DNA of 64,000 bases from Ectopseudomonas chengduensis (GTDB lineage: Bacteria; Pseudomonadota; Gammaproteobacteria; Pseudomonadales; Pseudomonadaceae). This document shows positions 37,307 through 46,219 of this stretch, piece by piece (position 1 is the stretch's first letter; every line of letters begins with the position of its first letter). Location: the NCBI RefSeq assembly GCF_015712065.1, contig NZ_JACFYZ010000001.1:1178001-1242000 (forward strand), read 5' to 3'. The translations under genes and the position numbers were made by a program. A model generated the notes under the pieces. It saw nothing but the letters and a program-made list of their open reading frames with translations, had not been told where the DNA came from and did not search any database.

Positions 37307-37867
37307 TCAGGCCGCCAGCAACGCCTGGCTGATGGCCTCGTTGAAGGCAGGAATATCGTCGGGGTTGCGCGAGGTGATCAGCGTCCAGTTCTGCCCTGGG
37401 CAAACTTGCACCTCGGCGTCTACCCAGCTCGCACCGGCGTTGGCCAGATCCAGGCGCACGCTGGCATACGACGTCAGCACCTTGCCCGGCACCACGCCAG
37501 CATCGATCAGCAGCCAGGGGCCATGGCAGATCGCCGCGACCGTCTTGCCGGCGTCACGAAACTCCTGCACCAGGCGCTGCGCGTCCTCATCCTGGCGCAG
37601 GTTGTCGGCGTTCACCGTACCGCCAGGGATCACCAGCAGATCGTAATCCGCCGCGCCCACTCCCTTGAGCTGGGTGTCGGACTGCACGCTGACATCCTTC
37701 TTGCTGTCCTTCAGCCAGGTTTCGGCCTCGCCGCCCTTGACGCTGGCGTGGGTGACGCTGGCGCCCTGATCCTTCAACGCCTGCATCGGCTTGAGCAGCT
37801 CGTCGCGCTCGATGCCCGTGTTGGCGGTGATGAACAGCACCTTCTTGCCTTGCAGATTCGAACTCAT
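37307..37867 (-). CDS. DJ-1/PfpI family protein (type 1 amidotransferase-like)
   Basis: A 186-residue cytosolic protein of the DJ-1/PfpI superfamily, close to YhbO/YajL-like stress proteins or PfpI proteases. The nucleophile elbow is TVAAICHGPWLLIDAG (Cys about 108) and DLLVIPGGTVNADNLRQ gives the conserved Glu/Gly region. Likely a protein or nucleotide deglycase or general stress protein. ATG 37867 follows GGAGGTATC. It is convergent with the GGDEF gene, 12 bases apart. Confidence 0.9.
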   Translation of the reverse strand: MSSNLQGKKVLFITANTGIERDELLKPMQALKDQGASVTHASVKGGEAETWLKDSKKDVSVQSDTQLKGVGAADYDLLVIPGGTVNADNLRQDEDAQRLVQEFRDAGKTVAAICHGPWLLIDAGVVPGKVLTSYASVRLDLANAGASWVDAEVQVCPGQNWTLITSRNPDDIPAFNEAISQALLAA

Positions 37868-38014
37868 GATCGATACCTCCGCTGATGCGCCGCACGGGGC
37901 GCAGTGAATGGTCGCGTTGGCGAACGCGGCATGTATCAGGATTGAAAGGTGCAAGAAGCAGAAGTTCGACTTGATTGGCGGGCGATGGCTGCCATCAGGC
38001 CCGTCTCGGCCGGC

Positions 38015-38560
38015 TCACAGATTCGCCGAGGGCAACTGCAACCAGACCGAGAACACGCCCAGTACACTCCAGAAAACGATGAACAGCCAGGGCGAGCGCA
38101 GAAAGAACAACAACGATTTGTAGGTGCTCTCCCTGCTGGCCTCCTTCTCGCTGAACAGTGGTGAGTCGTCATAGGCATGGCCGAACTCGGGATCGCTGCG
38201 CAGCAGCTGCTCCTGCTTGTAGTGCCAGTGCTCGATGATCGTCGCGGAGGCCCTGATCCCCGGCCAGGCGTGCAGTGAACTGATGATGCCCAGCAGCGTG
38301 AACAGCGCCGGATCCACCAGAGTAAATAGCGCCCCCCAGTTCTCGTTCAGGTTGGCCATGGACGATGCATAGGCGATCACCAGAAATGACTGCGCCGTCA
38401 GATACGAGTTGGTGCGCCCGGCCAGCAGGCTGGTTTCGTACTGAATTTCCCGCCGATAGAAATCGAGCCGCTCCTTCGGTGTGCCGAAAATCAGCAACTC
38501 CGCCTGCTGCTCACTCTGCAGATCGTGTAATTCCGAGGTAATGATTCGGGCGCGTTTCAT
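38015..38560 (-). CDS. Hypothetical membrane protein
   Basis: A 181-residue protein I do not recognise with certainty. The N-terminal 55 residues are charged and likely cytoplasmic (KERLDFYRREIQYETSLLAGRT). Hydrophobic segments occur at about 53-70 (SYLTAQSFLVIAYASSMA), 80-96 (FTLVDPALFTLLGIISSL) and 152-172 (SPWLFIVFWSVLGVFSVWL), so three or four helices. The linker contains a charged EHWHYKQEQLLRSDPEFGHAYDD region. Its layout recalls the RipA-type small membrane proteins, but this is only a resemblance. Its neighbours give no hint. Confidence 0.7.
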   Translation of the reverse strand: MKRARIITSELHDLQSEQQAELLIFGTPKERLDFYRREIQYETSLLAGRTNSYLTAQSFLVIAYASSMANLNENWGALFTLVDPALFTLLGIISSLHAWPGIRASATIIEHWHYKQEQLLRSDPEFGHAYDDSPLFSEKEASRESTYKSLLFFLRSPWLFIVFWSVLGVFSVWLQLPSANL

Positions 38561-39161
38561 GGGCTGTGCTCGACTGTCGGATGGGCTTCACTGCGCGGAG
38601 AAATACAGCCAGGGACTGAGGGTTTAGACTGCGGGCGCCCCAGTCATTCAGTGTTTTTGTCGACCATGGCGTGGAACTACCCGCACCATTTTGGCTGGAT
38701 GAAGAAAAGGGCAGGTGTATGGAAGGGGGCTAACGGACAAGAGCAGTAGCTTGCTGCCAGCAGAGTCAGCTTAGGATTCCGCGGCAGCATCAATATCGTG
38801 GTCTGTCCCAGATTGTTCTGAGCACCATGAGTCGTCTGCTCAGGCATGTTGCCGAATGCCCCGCGCCGTCTCATATGGAGTGCCCGCGGTTTCGCAAGCT
38901 GTTGCGCGTGGTGTGCCCCTCGGTGGCCCTGCGCGATGTACTGTCCCGTGATGCCGTGGAGCGATAGGGGGAGAACCCCAATGGACGAGCCATGAGAAAT
39001 AGGTTGTGACGGATCATCACTGATGGTCGGCCCAGGAGCTGATAGACACGAAAGAAACCGTATGGCCGGAAAATCTCGTGTAATCGCTTATCGATGCGGG
39101 CGTATTCAGATCGCCTGCCTGATCATCCTGCGCTGCAGCAAATGCCTTGGTCTGACCGCCG
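38561..39161. other. 600-base stretch with no clear gene
   Basis: Only short frames occur here. One of 46 codons (38827-38967, plus strand, Cys-rich) has no good ribosome site and no match I know. The stretch has mixed composition and may hold a decayed gene or the 5' region of one of the flanking minus-strand genes. I see no repeat, tRNA or terminator of note. Confidence 0.4.
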
Positions 39162-40097
39162 TTAATCCCGCCCCGGATCGCGATAGGCGCTCGGCGTCAC
39201 GCCTACTTCACGGCGAAAGACCTGCGAGAAATGGCTGGGACTCGAGTAGCCCACTTCCAGCCCGATATCGATCACGCTGCGCTCGGTTTCCAGCAGCAAC
39301 TGCCGGGCGCGAGCGATGCGTAGGCGAATGAAGTAGTGCGATGGCGACAAGCCGGTGGCGCGTTTGAACAGTCGGCTGAAGTGGTATTCGCTCAGTTGCG
39401 CGACCTGAGCCAGCCTGGCCAGAGAGAAGTCGTGCGCCAGGTGCTGGTTCATCAGGTCGATGACGCGCCTCAGCTTGTAAGCCTGCAGCGCGTTGCTGCG
39501 CCTACCTGCTGGCAGCGGGGCGCGATAGGTTCGCACGAGGTGAATCGCCAGCGCCTGGGCCAGGCTGTGCACCAGCAGTGGGCTCGGTGCGTGGTTGCCG
39601 GTTAGCTCCGTACGCAGCTGTTCGAGCAGCGTGCGCACCCAGTCGTCACGGCCGCCGGATACGTCGCGCAGGCTTACCGCCCCGTTCTGCTGCAGCCCGA
39701 GATCGCGTGCTGCATGGTCGATCAGCGCGGGAGCGAGATAGAGGTGCATCACTTCGAAGCTATCGCCACCCGTAGTCTGCCAGCGCATTTCGTAGGGCTG
39801 CGCGGTGTTGGTCAGGAAGAAGTCGCCGACGCGCACCTCGCTTTGTTCCCAATCGCTGCCCGCTGTGCGCTCTTCGACGATGGCTGATCCCGCCAGGACC
39901 ATCACCAGCAGCGGTTCTGCCACCGCAGGCACGAGTATCGGCTCGGCGATGCTGCGATGCGTATGGAGCTGCAGAACCACGTCCTGCGTGACTGGCGGTA
40001 GCTGCTGGGCAGGTTGATCGCCCGGTAGATAGTGCCGCATGGCCTCTGCCGGGATCCGCAGGATTTCAGAAGAGGCGTCAGGTTCGGATTGGCTCAC
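39162..40097 (-). CDS. AraC family transcriptional regulator
   Basis: A protein of about 311 residues if it starts at GTG 40097; the frame is open to 40238 and a later ATG exists, so the start is uncertain. The N-terminal half is a cupin-like sensor (EPLLVMVLAGSAIVEER, VGDFFLTNTAQPYEM). The C-terminus has the two AraC helix-turn-helix units: HDFSLARLAQVAQLSEYHFSRLFKR and SVIDIGLEVGYSSPSHFSQVFRRE, then GVTPSAYR. It is divergent from an SDR gene with about 250 bases between, and is its probable regulator. Confidence 0.87.
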   Translation of the reverse strand: MSQSEPDASSEILRIPAEAMRHYLPGDQPAQQLPPVTQDVVLQLHTHRSIAEPILVPAVAEPLLVMVLAGSAIVEERTAGSDWEQSEVRVGDFFLTNTAQPYEMRWQTTGGDSFEVMHLYLAPALIDHAARDLGLQQNGAVSLRDVSGGRDDWVRTLLEQLRTELTGNHAPSPLLVHSLAQALAIHLVRTYRAPLPAGRRSNALQAYKLRRVIDLMNQHLAHDFSLARLAQVAQLSEYHFSRLFKRATGLSPSHYFIRLRIARARQLLLETERSVIDIGLEVGYSSPSHFSQVFRREVGVTPSAYRDPGRD

Positions 40098-40344
40098 CAG
40101 TAAAGCGTCTCTCGAGGATGATCCGTTGCAGGTAGCTGTCCCACAGGTTAGCGCACGGGCGTAGGCCCATCCATACGTGCCTCGCGGTATGCCCGATGTG
40201 GGTTGAGCGCAAGATCGCGACAGTTCGCGCAAGGCCACGAAAGCCCGCCATGACCACTCGAGAGAGGATGAAGCCGTCTTCTAACGCACCCTGTGTGGTG
40301 CATTGGCGAAGGTGGCGCTTCGCCCCGATTGAGGAGGAATCATC

Positions 40345-41109
40345 ATGGCTGACATCGATAACATCGTTACCCAGGAAGTGGCGGGCAAAGTCGCCCTGGT
40401 CACTGGCGCCGCCAGCGGCATCGGCAAGGCCATTGCGCTGTTGCTGCATGCCCGCGGGGCCAAGGTCATTGCCGAGGACATCGATCCTGCAGTGGAAAAA
40501 CTGATACAGCCGGGGCTGGTACCGCTGCAGGCTGACATTACCGAGGATGGCGCTGCCGAGCGCGCGGTTGCGCTGGCGATCGAGCGCTTCGGTCGGCTCG
40601 ATATTTTGGTGAACAATGCGGGCATCATCATCAACAAGGCAGTGGTGGACATGAGCCGCGAGGATTGGGAGCGCATCCAGGCCGTCAACGCCACCGCAGC
40701 CTTTCTGCATTGCCGCGAAGCGATGAAGGCGATGATGCCGAACAAGGCGGGCGCCATCGTCAATATCGCCTCCTACGCGTCCTATTTCGCCTTTCCCACC
40801 ATCGCTGCCTACGCAGCTTCCAAGGGCGCGCTGGCCCAGTTGACCCGCACGCTGGCACTGGAGGCCATCGAGCATGGCATCCGCGTGAATGCCGTTGGCT
40901 CGGGAGATGTGGTCACCAACATTCTCAATGATGTGGTGGATGACGGGCCGGCGTTTCTGGCCCAGCACGGCGAGAGCGCACCGATCGGGCGTGCGGCTCA
41001 GCCGCAGGAGATTGCCGAGGTAGTCGCTTTCCTGGCCTCGGAGCGGGCGAGCTTCATGGTTGGCGCCGTTGTCATGGCCGACGGCGGCATGACGGTGACG
41101 GCTGGCTGA
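40345..41109 (+). CDS. Short-chain dehydrogenase/reductase
   Basis: A 254-residue classical SDR. It has the nucleotide loop TGAASGIGKAIA (about 21-32), NNAGI (about 91), catalytic Ser (about 142) in IASYASY, and YAASK (about 154-158). The end ASFMVGAVVMADGGMTVTAG is typical. The adenosine-binding Asp (AEDIDPA) points to NAD rather than NADP. Substrate unknown. It stands opposite the AraC-type gene, so its expression is probably inducible. Confidence 0.92.
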   Translation: MADIDNIVTQEVAGKVALVTGAASGIGKAIALLLHARGAKVIAEDIDPAVEKLIQPGLVPLQADITEDGAAERAVALAIERFGRLDILVNNAGIIINKAVVDMSREDWERIQAVNATAAFLHCREAMKAMMPNKAGAIVNIASYASYFAFPTIAAYAASKGALAQLTRTLALEAIEHGIRVNAVGSGDVVTNILNDVVDDGPAFLAQHGESAPIGRAAQPQEIAEVVAFLASERASFMVGAVVMADGGMTVTAG

Positions 41110-41175
41110 CCAACCATCGGTGGAGCGTTGCGCCTACCTGCCATTGGCGCAGCGCGCTGTGGTCTAAGGTCTGCA

Positions 41176-42261
41176 TCAATCCGGCAACCTGACCTTCTTC
41201 TTCGCCCCGAACAGATTCCAGCTGGCCACGAACAGCGCCGCTACCAGCGGGCCGATCACGAAGCCGTTTAGGCCCAGCAGGGCCAGGCCGCCGAGGGTGG
41301 AGATGAGGATCAGGTAGTCGGGCATGCGGGTGTCTTTGCCGACCAGGATGGGGCGCAGGATATTGTCCACCAGGCCGATCACCAGCACGCCGAAGGCGGT
41401 GAGGATGATGCCTTGCACCAGGCTACCGCTGAGCATCAGGTAAATGGCTACAGGCGCCCAGACGATGCCGGCGCCGGCGGCCGGTAGCAGTGACAGAAAG
41501 GCCATCAGCACGCCCCACAGCAACGGGCTGTAGATGCCCAGCGCCCAGAAGATGAAACCACCGAGCGCGCCCTGTACGGCGGCGACTACCACGTTGCCTT
41601 TTACCGTGGCGCGCACCACGCGGGTGAACTTGATCTGCAAACGCCGTTTGGTGGTGTCGGCCAGCGGGATGGCGGTGCGGATTCTATGCACCAGATCCTT
41701 GCCGTCGCGCAGCAGGAAGAACAGCAGGTACAGCATCACGAAAAAGCCGATGAAGAACTCGAAGGTGCCCTGGCCGATGGCGAATACCTTGGTGGCCAGG
41801 TATTGGCTGCCGGCCATGGCGCCGTTGGAGATCTGTTCGCGTAGGCCTTCGAGGTTGTTCATGCCGACATGGTCGAGCTGTTCCTGTATCGATGGCGGCA
41901 GCATCTGGATGAAGCGGGTGACGTAGGCGCCGGTATCCAGCTCGCCCGACTCGAGCTTCTGGTACAGGGCGGTGCCTTCGGCCACCACAGCGGAGGTGAT
42001 GAAGATCACCGGCAGAATCGCCACCAACAGGCAGATGATCAGCGTCAGCAGGGCAGTCAGGTTGCCTCTGCCGCCGGTGCGCCGCAGCAAACGCTCCTGC
42101 AGCGGCGCGAACACCACGGCCAGGACCATGGCCCAGAACACAGCGCCGTAGAACGGCAACAGTATCCAGAAGAAGGCGATGGTCACTAGCACGAGCAGGA
42201 GGATGAAGGCTTTCTGTTCGAAGGTCGGGCTCTGCATATCGGGATCGCTGGGAAGGGACAT
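41176..42261 (-). CDS. AI-2E family transporter (PerM/YdiK type)
   Basis: A 361-residue inner membrane protein of the AI-2E family with seven to eight helices: two at the N-terminus (AFILLLVLVTIAFFWILLPFYGAVFWAMVLAVVFAPL), one near 70-95, and a C-terminal block with the conserved PVAIYLMLSGSL, DNILRPILVGK and LGLNGFVIGPLVAALF. Members export solutes or ions, including Na+/H+ exchange in some; the substrate here is not known. ATG 42261 follows GGAAGGGAC. It is divergent from the methyltransferase gene. Confidence 0.9.
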   Translation of the reverse strand: MSLPSDPDMQSPTFEQKAFILLLVLVTIAFFWILLPFYGAVFWAMVLAVVFAPLQERLLRRTGGRGNLTALLTLIICLLVAILPVIFITSAVVAEGTALYQKLESGELDTGAYVTRFIQMLPPSIQEQLDHVGMNNLEGLREQISNGAMAGSQYLATKVFAIGQGTFEFFIGFFVMLYLLFFLLRDGKDLVHRIRTAIPLADTTKRRLQIKFTRVVRATVKGNVVVAAVQGALGGFIFWALGIYSPLLWGVLMAFLSLLPAAGAGIVWAPVAIYLMLSGSLVQGIILTAFGVLVIGLVDNILRPILVGKDTRMPDYLILISTLGGLALLGLNGFVIGPLVAALFVASWNLFGAKKKVRLPD

Positions 42262-42386
42262 GTCAGTTAGTCCCCCGATGTTCTGGCAAAGTGCCGACAA
42301 AGTTGGACGGGGCTTGTAGCCGCGCGGCGGGGGGATTGACAGCTCTGAGATACTGGAAGGCGTGAGGACGAGCATTCGACGGAGGC

Positions 42387-43097
42387 ATGGCCATGCGTGA
42401 TGAGGAAATCAAGGCGCTGTTCGACCAACAGGCGGCGGGCTACGACAAGCAATGGGCGGGGATGGCACCGATTCGTGAGGCGCTGTATTTGCTGCTCGAT
42501 GCGCTGTTCATCGACCTGCCGGCCGACGCGCGGATACTCTGCGTGGGCACCGGCACGGGGGCGGAAATCGCGCACCTGGCCGAGCGCTTTCCGGGCTGGC
42601 GATTCACCGCGCTCGACCCGTCCGGGGCGATGCTCGAGGTGTGCCGTCAGCGCGCGGAGCACGGCGGCTTTGCCCAGCGCTGCGACTTTCACGAGGGCTA
42701 TCTGGATACGCTGGCGCTTGAGGCGGCCTACGACGGCGCTACCTGTTTTCTGGTGTCGCAGTTTCTGCTCGAACCCGCGGTGCGTACCGCGTTCTTCGGC
42801 CAGATTGCGCAGCGCCTGAAACCCGGCGGGCTGCTGGCCAGTGTCGACCTGGCGGCGGATATCCAGTCGCCGGACTATGAGGTATTGCTGCCTGGCTGGA
42901 TGACGCTGATGGCCGCGGCCGGGGTCGATGCGCAGATGCTGGAGCGCGCGCGGGCAGCCTACGCCCGAGATGTGGCGGTGCTACCGGCGCAGCAGGTGGC
43001 TGGCATCATCCAGGCTGCCGGTTTCGACGCGCCGGTGCAGTTCTTCCAGGCCGGGCTGATGCACGGCTGGGTAAGCCGGCGAGAAGCCGATGCTTGA
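42387..43097 (+). CDS. Class I SAM-dependent methyltransferase
   Basis: A 236-residue methyltransferase of the class I Rossmann type. Motif I is ILCVGTGTGAEIAHLAERFPGWRFTALDPSG (about residues 50-80), with the acidic end of strand 2 in LDPS. FHEGYLD and CFLVSQFLLEP follow at motifs II and III. The methyl acceptor cannot be inferred. The gene stands alone, convergent with the GFA gene, 6 bases apart. Confidence 0.9.
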   Translation: MAMRDEEIKALFDQQAAGYDKQWAGMAPIREALYLLLDALFIDLPADARILCVGTGTGAEIAHLAERFPGWRFTALDPSGAMLEVCRQRAEHGGFAQRCDFHEGYLDTLALEAAYDGATCFLVSQFLLEPAVRTAFFGQIAQRLKPGGLLASVDLAADIQSPDYEVLLPGWMTLMAAAGVDAQMLERARAAYARDVAVLPAQQVAGIIQAAGFDAPVQFFQAGLMHGWVSRREADA

Positions 43098-43103
43098 ATG
43101 GTT

Positions 43104-43493
43104 CTACTCGTGGCGTGCGCTGCTGTCGCGGTCGCGTGGGTAGTGGCGGTCAAAGGGCAAGGGCGGTAGCCAGGCTTCGCGGCGGATGGTCCAGAGTTCG
43201 TAGGTGGGGGTGAACTGGTTCGGTTCGTCCAGCGAGCCGACGTTGACTTCGATTTCATCCCCCGAGCGTGCGAACACCGGCGAGCCGCAGTGCGGGCAGA
43301 AGTGGCGGCCGGCGTACTGGCCGGTTTCGCCCTCTACCTTCACCGCGTCCTGCGGGAATATCGCCGAGGTGTGGAAGAGGGCGCCGTGGTGCTTGCGGCA
43401 GTCCATGCAGTGGCAGACGCCAACCCGATAAGGCTGGCCGCTGGTTTCGAAACGCACCTGGCCGCAGAGGCAGCCGCCGGTGAGGTGGGTCAT
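43104..43493 (-). CDS. GFA (glutathione-dependent formaldehyde-activating) family protein
   Basis: A 129-residue zinc protein. The GFA fold is clear from CLCGQVRFE (Cys 8 and 10), GVCHCMDCRKHHGALF (about 26-40) and FCPHCGSPVFAR (about 66-77), giving seven metal-binding Cys in the usual pattern. Members bind zinc and some are said to react with glutathione and formaldehyde, but most have unknown roles. ATG 43493 was chosen as the start; the frame is open further upstream but without similarity. Confidence 0.92.
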   Translation of the reverse strand: MTHLTGGCLCGQVRFETSGQPYRVGVCHCMDCRKHHGALFHTSAIFPQDAVKVEGETGQYAGRHFCPHCGSPVFARSGDEIEVNVGSLDEPNQFTPTYELWTIRREAWLPPLPFDRHYPRDRDSSARHE

Positions 43494-43581
43494 GGCGATG
43501 TTCTCCTGTTTCGTGTGCAGGGACTGAGAACATAGCAGGGGACGGCGTGATGCTCGCCAGTTAAGAGCAGGGCGATGACTC

Positions 43582-43641
43582 TGTAGGAGCCCGCTTGCGG
43601 GCGATCCTGATAGAAGCATCGCCCGCAAGCGGGCTCCTACG
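43582..43641. repeat. Palindromic repeat, TGTAGGAGCCCGCTTGC family
   Basis: TGTAGGAGCCCGCTTGCGGG at 43582 onward has a perfect inverted copy ending at 43641 over about 24 bases, separated by 12 bases. The right arm includes the TAG stop codon of the following minus-strand gene (43637-43639). Confidence 0.85.
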
Positions 43642-43993
43642 GTTCGAGATCCAGTTCCTGCTCGATCTTCGCCCATTCCGCTTTCAGTGCACGCCGCAGG
43701 TAGGCGATGAAGAGTTTGTCGCGCAGGCGGCGCAGGGTGGAACTCCGTCGCGCCGCCTGGGCTTGCTCGATGGTTGCGCTGAGCCAGGCGCTGTCGAAGC
43801 CTGTCCAGATCGGTGGGATGGGCGCGAGCAGGTTGGAGTAGCACGCGGGAGCGACGTCCTGGTAGAAGGCGGCTTGTACTGTGGCACGGTCGAAACCTGC
43901 CACCTGACGGGCGATGTATCCGTAGTCGACTTCGTTGTCGATGAATACGTCCGACAGCGCCGACCACAGATGAATGCGTTCTTCGCGGGTCAT
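43637..43993 (-). CDS. Conserved hypothetical protein
   Basis: A 118-residue soluble protein that I do not recognise beyond a faint likeness to a Pseudomonas family of unknown function (perhaps DUF7079). It starts TREERIHLWSALSDVFIDNEVDYGYIARQVAG, with a Trp-rich middle (IPPIWTGFDSAWL) and a basic C-terminal helix. The stop codon lies in the right arm of the palindromic repeat at 43582-43641, so the last residues are encoded by repeat sequence. The amidase gene is divergent, about 215 bases away. Confidence 0.65.
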   Translation of the reverse strand: MTREERIHLWSALSDVFIDNEVDYGYIARQVAGFDRATVQAAFYQDVAPACYSNLLAPIPPIWTGFDSAWLSATIEQAQAARRSSTLRRLRDKLFIAYLRRALKAEWAKIEQELDLEP

Positions 43994-44208
43994 AAGCCAC
44001 GTCTGCTCAATGCTGCGTAATCAGTGGCGAGACTGTAATGGCTGGCGCGCATCCTGGCCATTGGTGCGGGCTGCTGCGAAGGCCTGGTGGGATGTATCAT
44101 CGGGCACATATTTGCATGGCTGAATCTGCCCGTGAGCGTCGGCCGTGCACGCGCTGTTTTCGTATCCGTGGCCGTAGACGCGGCCCGCCATCTGCGAGTG
44201 ATGACACC

Positions 44209-45912
44209 ATGATCGAGGTAACCGAAGTTTCCATTGCCGAGCTGCGCGCGGCGCTGGAGTCCGGCCGCACCACGGCGGTCGAGCTGGTCAAGGCCTATCT
44301 GGCGCGTATCGACGCCTACGACGGCCCGGATACGCCGACCCGGCTGAACGCGGTGGTGGTGCGCAACCCCGACGCGCTGAAGGAGGCCGAGGCGTCCGAT
44401 GCGCGCCGCGCTCGCGGCGAGACGCTGAGCCCGCTCGATGGCATTCCCTACACCGCCAAGGACAGCTACCTGGTCAAGGGCCTGACGGCGGCCTCCGGCA
44501 GCCCGGCGTTCAAGGACCTGGTGGCGCAGCGTGATGCCTTCACCGTCGAGCGCCTGCGCGCGGCCGGCGCCATCTGTCTGGGCAAGACCAATATGCCGCC
44601 GATGGCCAATGGCGGCATGCAGCGCGGTGTTTATGGCCGCGCCGAAAGCCCGTATAACGCCGATTACCTGACGGCGCCGTTCGCCTCGGGCTCGTCTAAC
44701 GGTGCCGGCACGGCGACTGCCGCCAGCTTCTCCGCCTTCGGCCTGGCCGAGGAAACCTGGTCCAGCGGGCGTGGCCCGGCTTCGAATAACGGCCTGTGCG
44801 CCTACACGCCATCGCGCGGGGTGATCTCGGTGCGCGGTAACTGGCCGCTGACGCCGACCATGGACGTGGTGGTGCCCTATGCCCGGACCATGGCCGACCT
44901 GCTGGAAGTGCTCGATGTGGTGGTGGCCGACGATGCCGACAGCCGTGGTGACCTGTGGCGTTTGCAGCCCTGGGTGCCGATCCCGAAAGCCTCCGAGGTA
45001 CGCCCCGCGTCCTACCTGGCGCTGGCAGCCAAGGCCGATGCGCTGAAGGGTAAGCGCCTTGGCGTACCGAAGATGTTCATCAACAAGGACGAGCTGGCAG
45101 GCACCAGCGAGAATCCGGGGATCGGCGGCCCGACGGGCCAGCGCATTCACACCCGGCCGACGGTGATCGCCCTGTGGGAAGCAGCGCGCCAGGCACTGGA
45201 GGCGGCCGGCGCCGAGGTGGTGGAAGTGGACTTCCCCTTGGTGTCCAACTGCGAGGGTGATCGCCCTGGTGCGCCAACCGTGTTCAATCGCGGCATCGTC
45301 ACGCCGGAGTTCCTGCATGACGAGTTGTGGGAGCTGAGCGGCTGGGCCTTCGACGACTTCCTGCAGGCCAATGGTGATCCGAAACTCAACCGCCTGGCCG
45401 ACGTCGATGGCCCGCAGATCTTCCCCCACGACCCCGGCACGCTGCCGAACCGTGAGGGCGACCTGGCGGCGGGCATGGACGAGTACGTCAACATGGCCAA
45501 GCGTGGGATCAAGCCGTGGGACCAGATCGCCACGCTGCCTGATGGCCTGCGCGGCCTGGAGCACACCCGCAAGATCGATCTGGAAGACTGGATGGATCAA
45601 CTGGGGCTGGATGCGGTGCTGTTCCCCACCGTGGCCGACGTCGGCCCGGCGGATGCCGACGTGAACCCGGCATCCGCCGATATCGCCTGGAGTAATGGCG
45701 TGTGGGTGGCCAATGGCAACCTGGCGATCCGTCATCTGGGCGTGCCGACCGTGACCGTGCCGATGGGCGTGATGGCTGATATCGGCATGCCGGTGGGGCT
45801 GACTTTCGCCGGCCGTGCTTATGATGATTCGGCGTTGCTGCAGCTGGCGGCGGCTTATGAGTCGACCGGCAGCAAACGCCTGATCCCGCCGCGTACGCCA
45901 GCGCTGGGGTGA
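44209..45912 (+). CDS. Amidase
   Basis: A 567-residue amidase-signature hydrolase. The catalytic Lys is in PYTAKDSYLV (about residue 82), the cis-Ser in FASGSSNGAGTATA (about 166), and the nucleophile Ser is expected in EETWSSGRGPA (about 187), where typical enzymes read DTGGS. ATG 44209 follows GCGAGTGATGACACC and begins the conserved N-terminus; the frame upstream is open to 44038. The acceptor specificity is not known; such long amidases often act on aliphatic or aryl amides. It is followed by four palindromic repeats. Confidence 0.88.
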   Translation: MIEVTEVSIAELRAALESGRTTAVELVKAYLARIDAYDGPDTPTRLNAVVVRNPDALKEAEASDARRARGETLSPLDGIPYTAKDSYLVKGLTAASGSPAFKDLVAQRDAFTVERLRAAGAICLGKTNMPPMANGGMQRGVYGRAESPYNADYLTAPFASGSSNGAGTATAASFSAFGLAEETWSSGRGPASNNGLCAYTPSRGVISVRGNWPLTPTMDVVVPYARTMADLLEVLDVVVADDADSRGDLWRLQPWVPIPKASEVRPASYLALAAKADALKGKRLGVPKMFINKDELAGTSENPGIGGPTGQRIHTRPTVIALWEAARQALEAAGAEVVEVDFPLVSNCEGDRPGAPTVFNRGIVTPEFLHDELWELSGWAFDDFLQANGDPKLNRLADVDGPQIFPHDPGTLPNREGDLAAGMDEYVNMAKRGIKPWDQIATLPDGLRGLEHTRKIDLEDWMDQLGLDAVLFPTVADVGPADADVNPASADIAWSNGVWVANGNLAIRHLGVPTVTVPMGVMADIGMPVGLTFAGRAYDDSALLQLAAAYESTGSKRLIPPRTPALG

Positions 45913-46219
45913 TTGGAAGTCAGCTGATCGTGCTGTGTCGTGTGTAGGAGCGAGCGAACTGCTTTTCGCGAGCAGAGCTCGCTCCTACAAAGGCACATCG
46001 ATTCAGCCCTCTCCCCGGCCCCTCTCCCGTAAACGGGAGAGGGGAGGCAAGCCGCGCTGGCTCAGTGGGAGGGGCTTTAGCCGCGACTGCTGTAGAGCTT
46101 GTCGCCGCTGAAGCGCCTCCCACGGTTTGTGGCGCTCCACAATTCAGCGCGTAGGGCGGGTGCAACCCGCGATTGCCATTGCGGCGGATTACACCCGCCC
46201 ACGAGATGACGCCCTATCG
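45913..46219. repeat. Cluster of four different palindromic repeats
   Basis: Between the amidase gene and xcpQ four unrelated inverted repeats lie side by side: TGTAGGAGCGAGC/GCTCGCTCCTACA (45943-45989), CCTCTCCCGT/ACGGGAGAGG (46021-46042), GTGGGAGGGGCTTTAGCC with GTCGCCGCTGAAGCGCCTCCCAC (46065-46123), and GTAGGGCGGGTG with CACCCGCCCAC (46151-46202). No gene is visible. It is the densest repeat cluster in the window. Confidence 0.8.

Noticed and set aside
38827..38967. A 46-codon Cys-rich frame in the gene-poor stretch
   Set aside because: No good ribosome site and no recognised match; too short to support without expression data.
43494..44000. Upstream open frame of the GFA protein
   Set aside because: It overlaps the hypothetical gene on the same strand in another frame; the family N-terminus begins at 43493.
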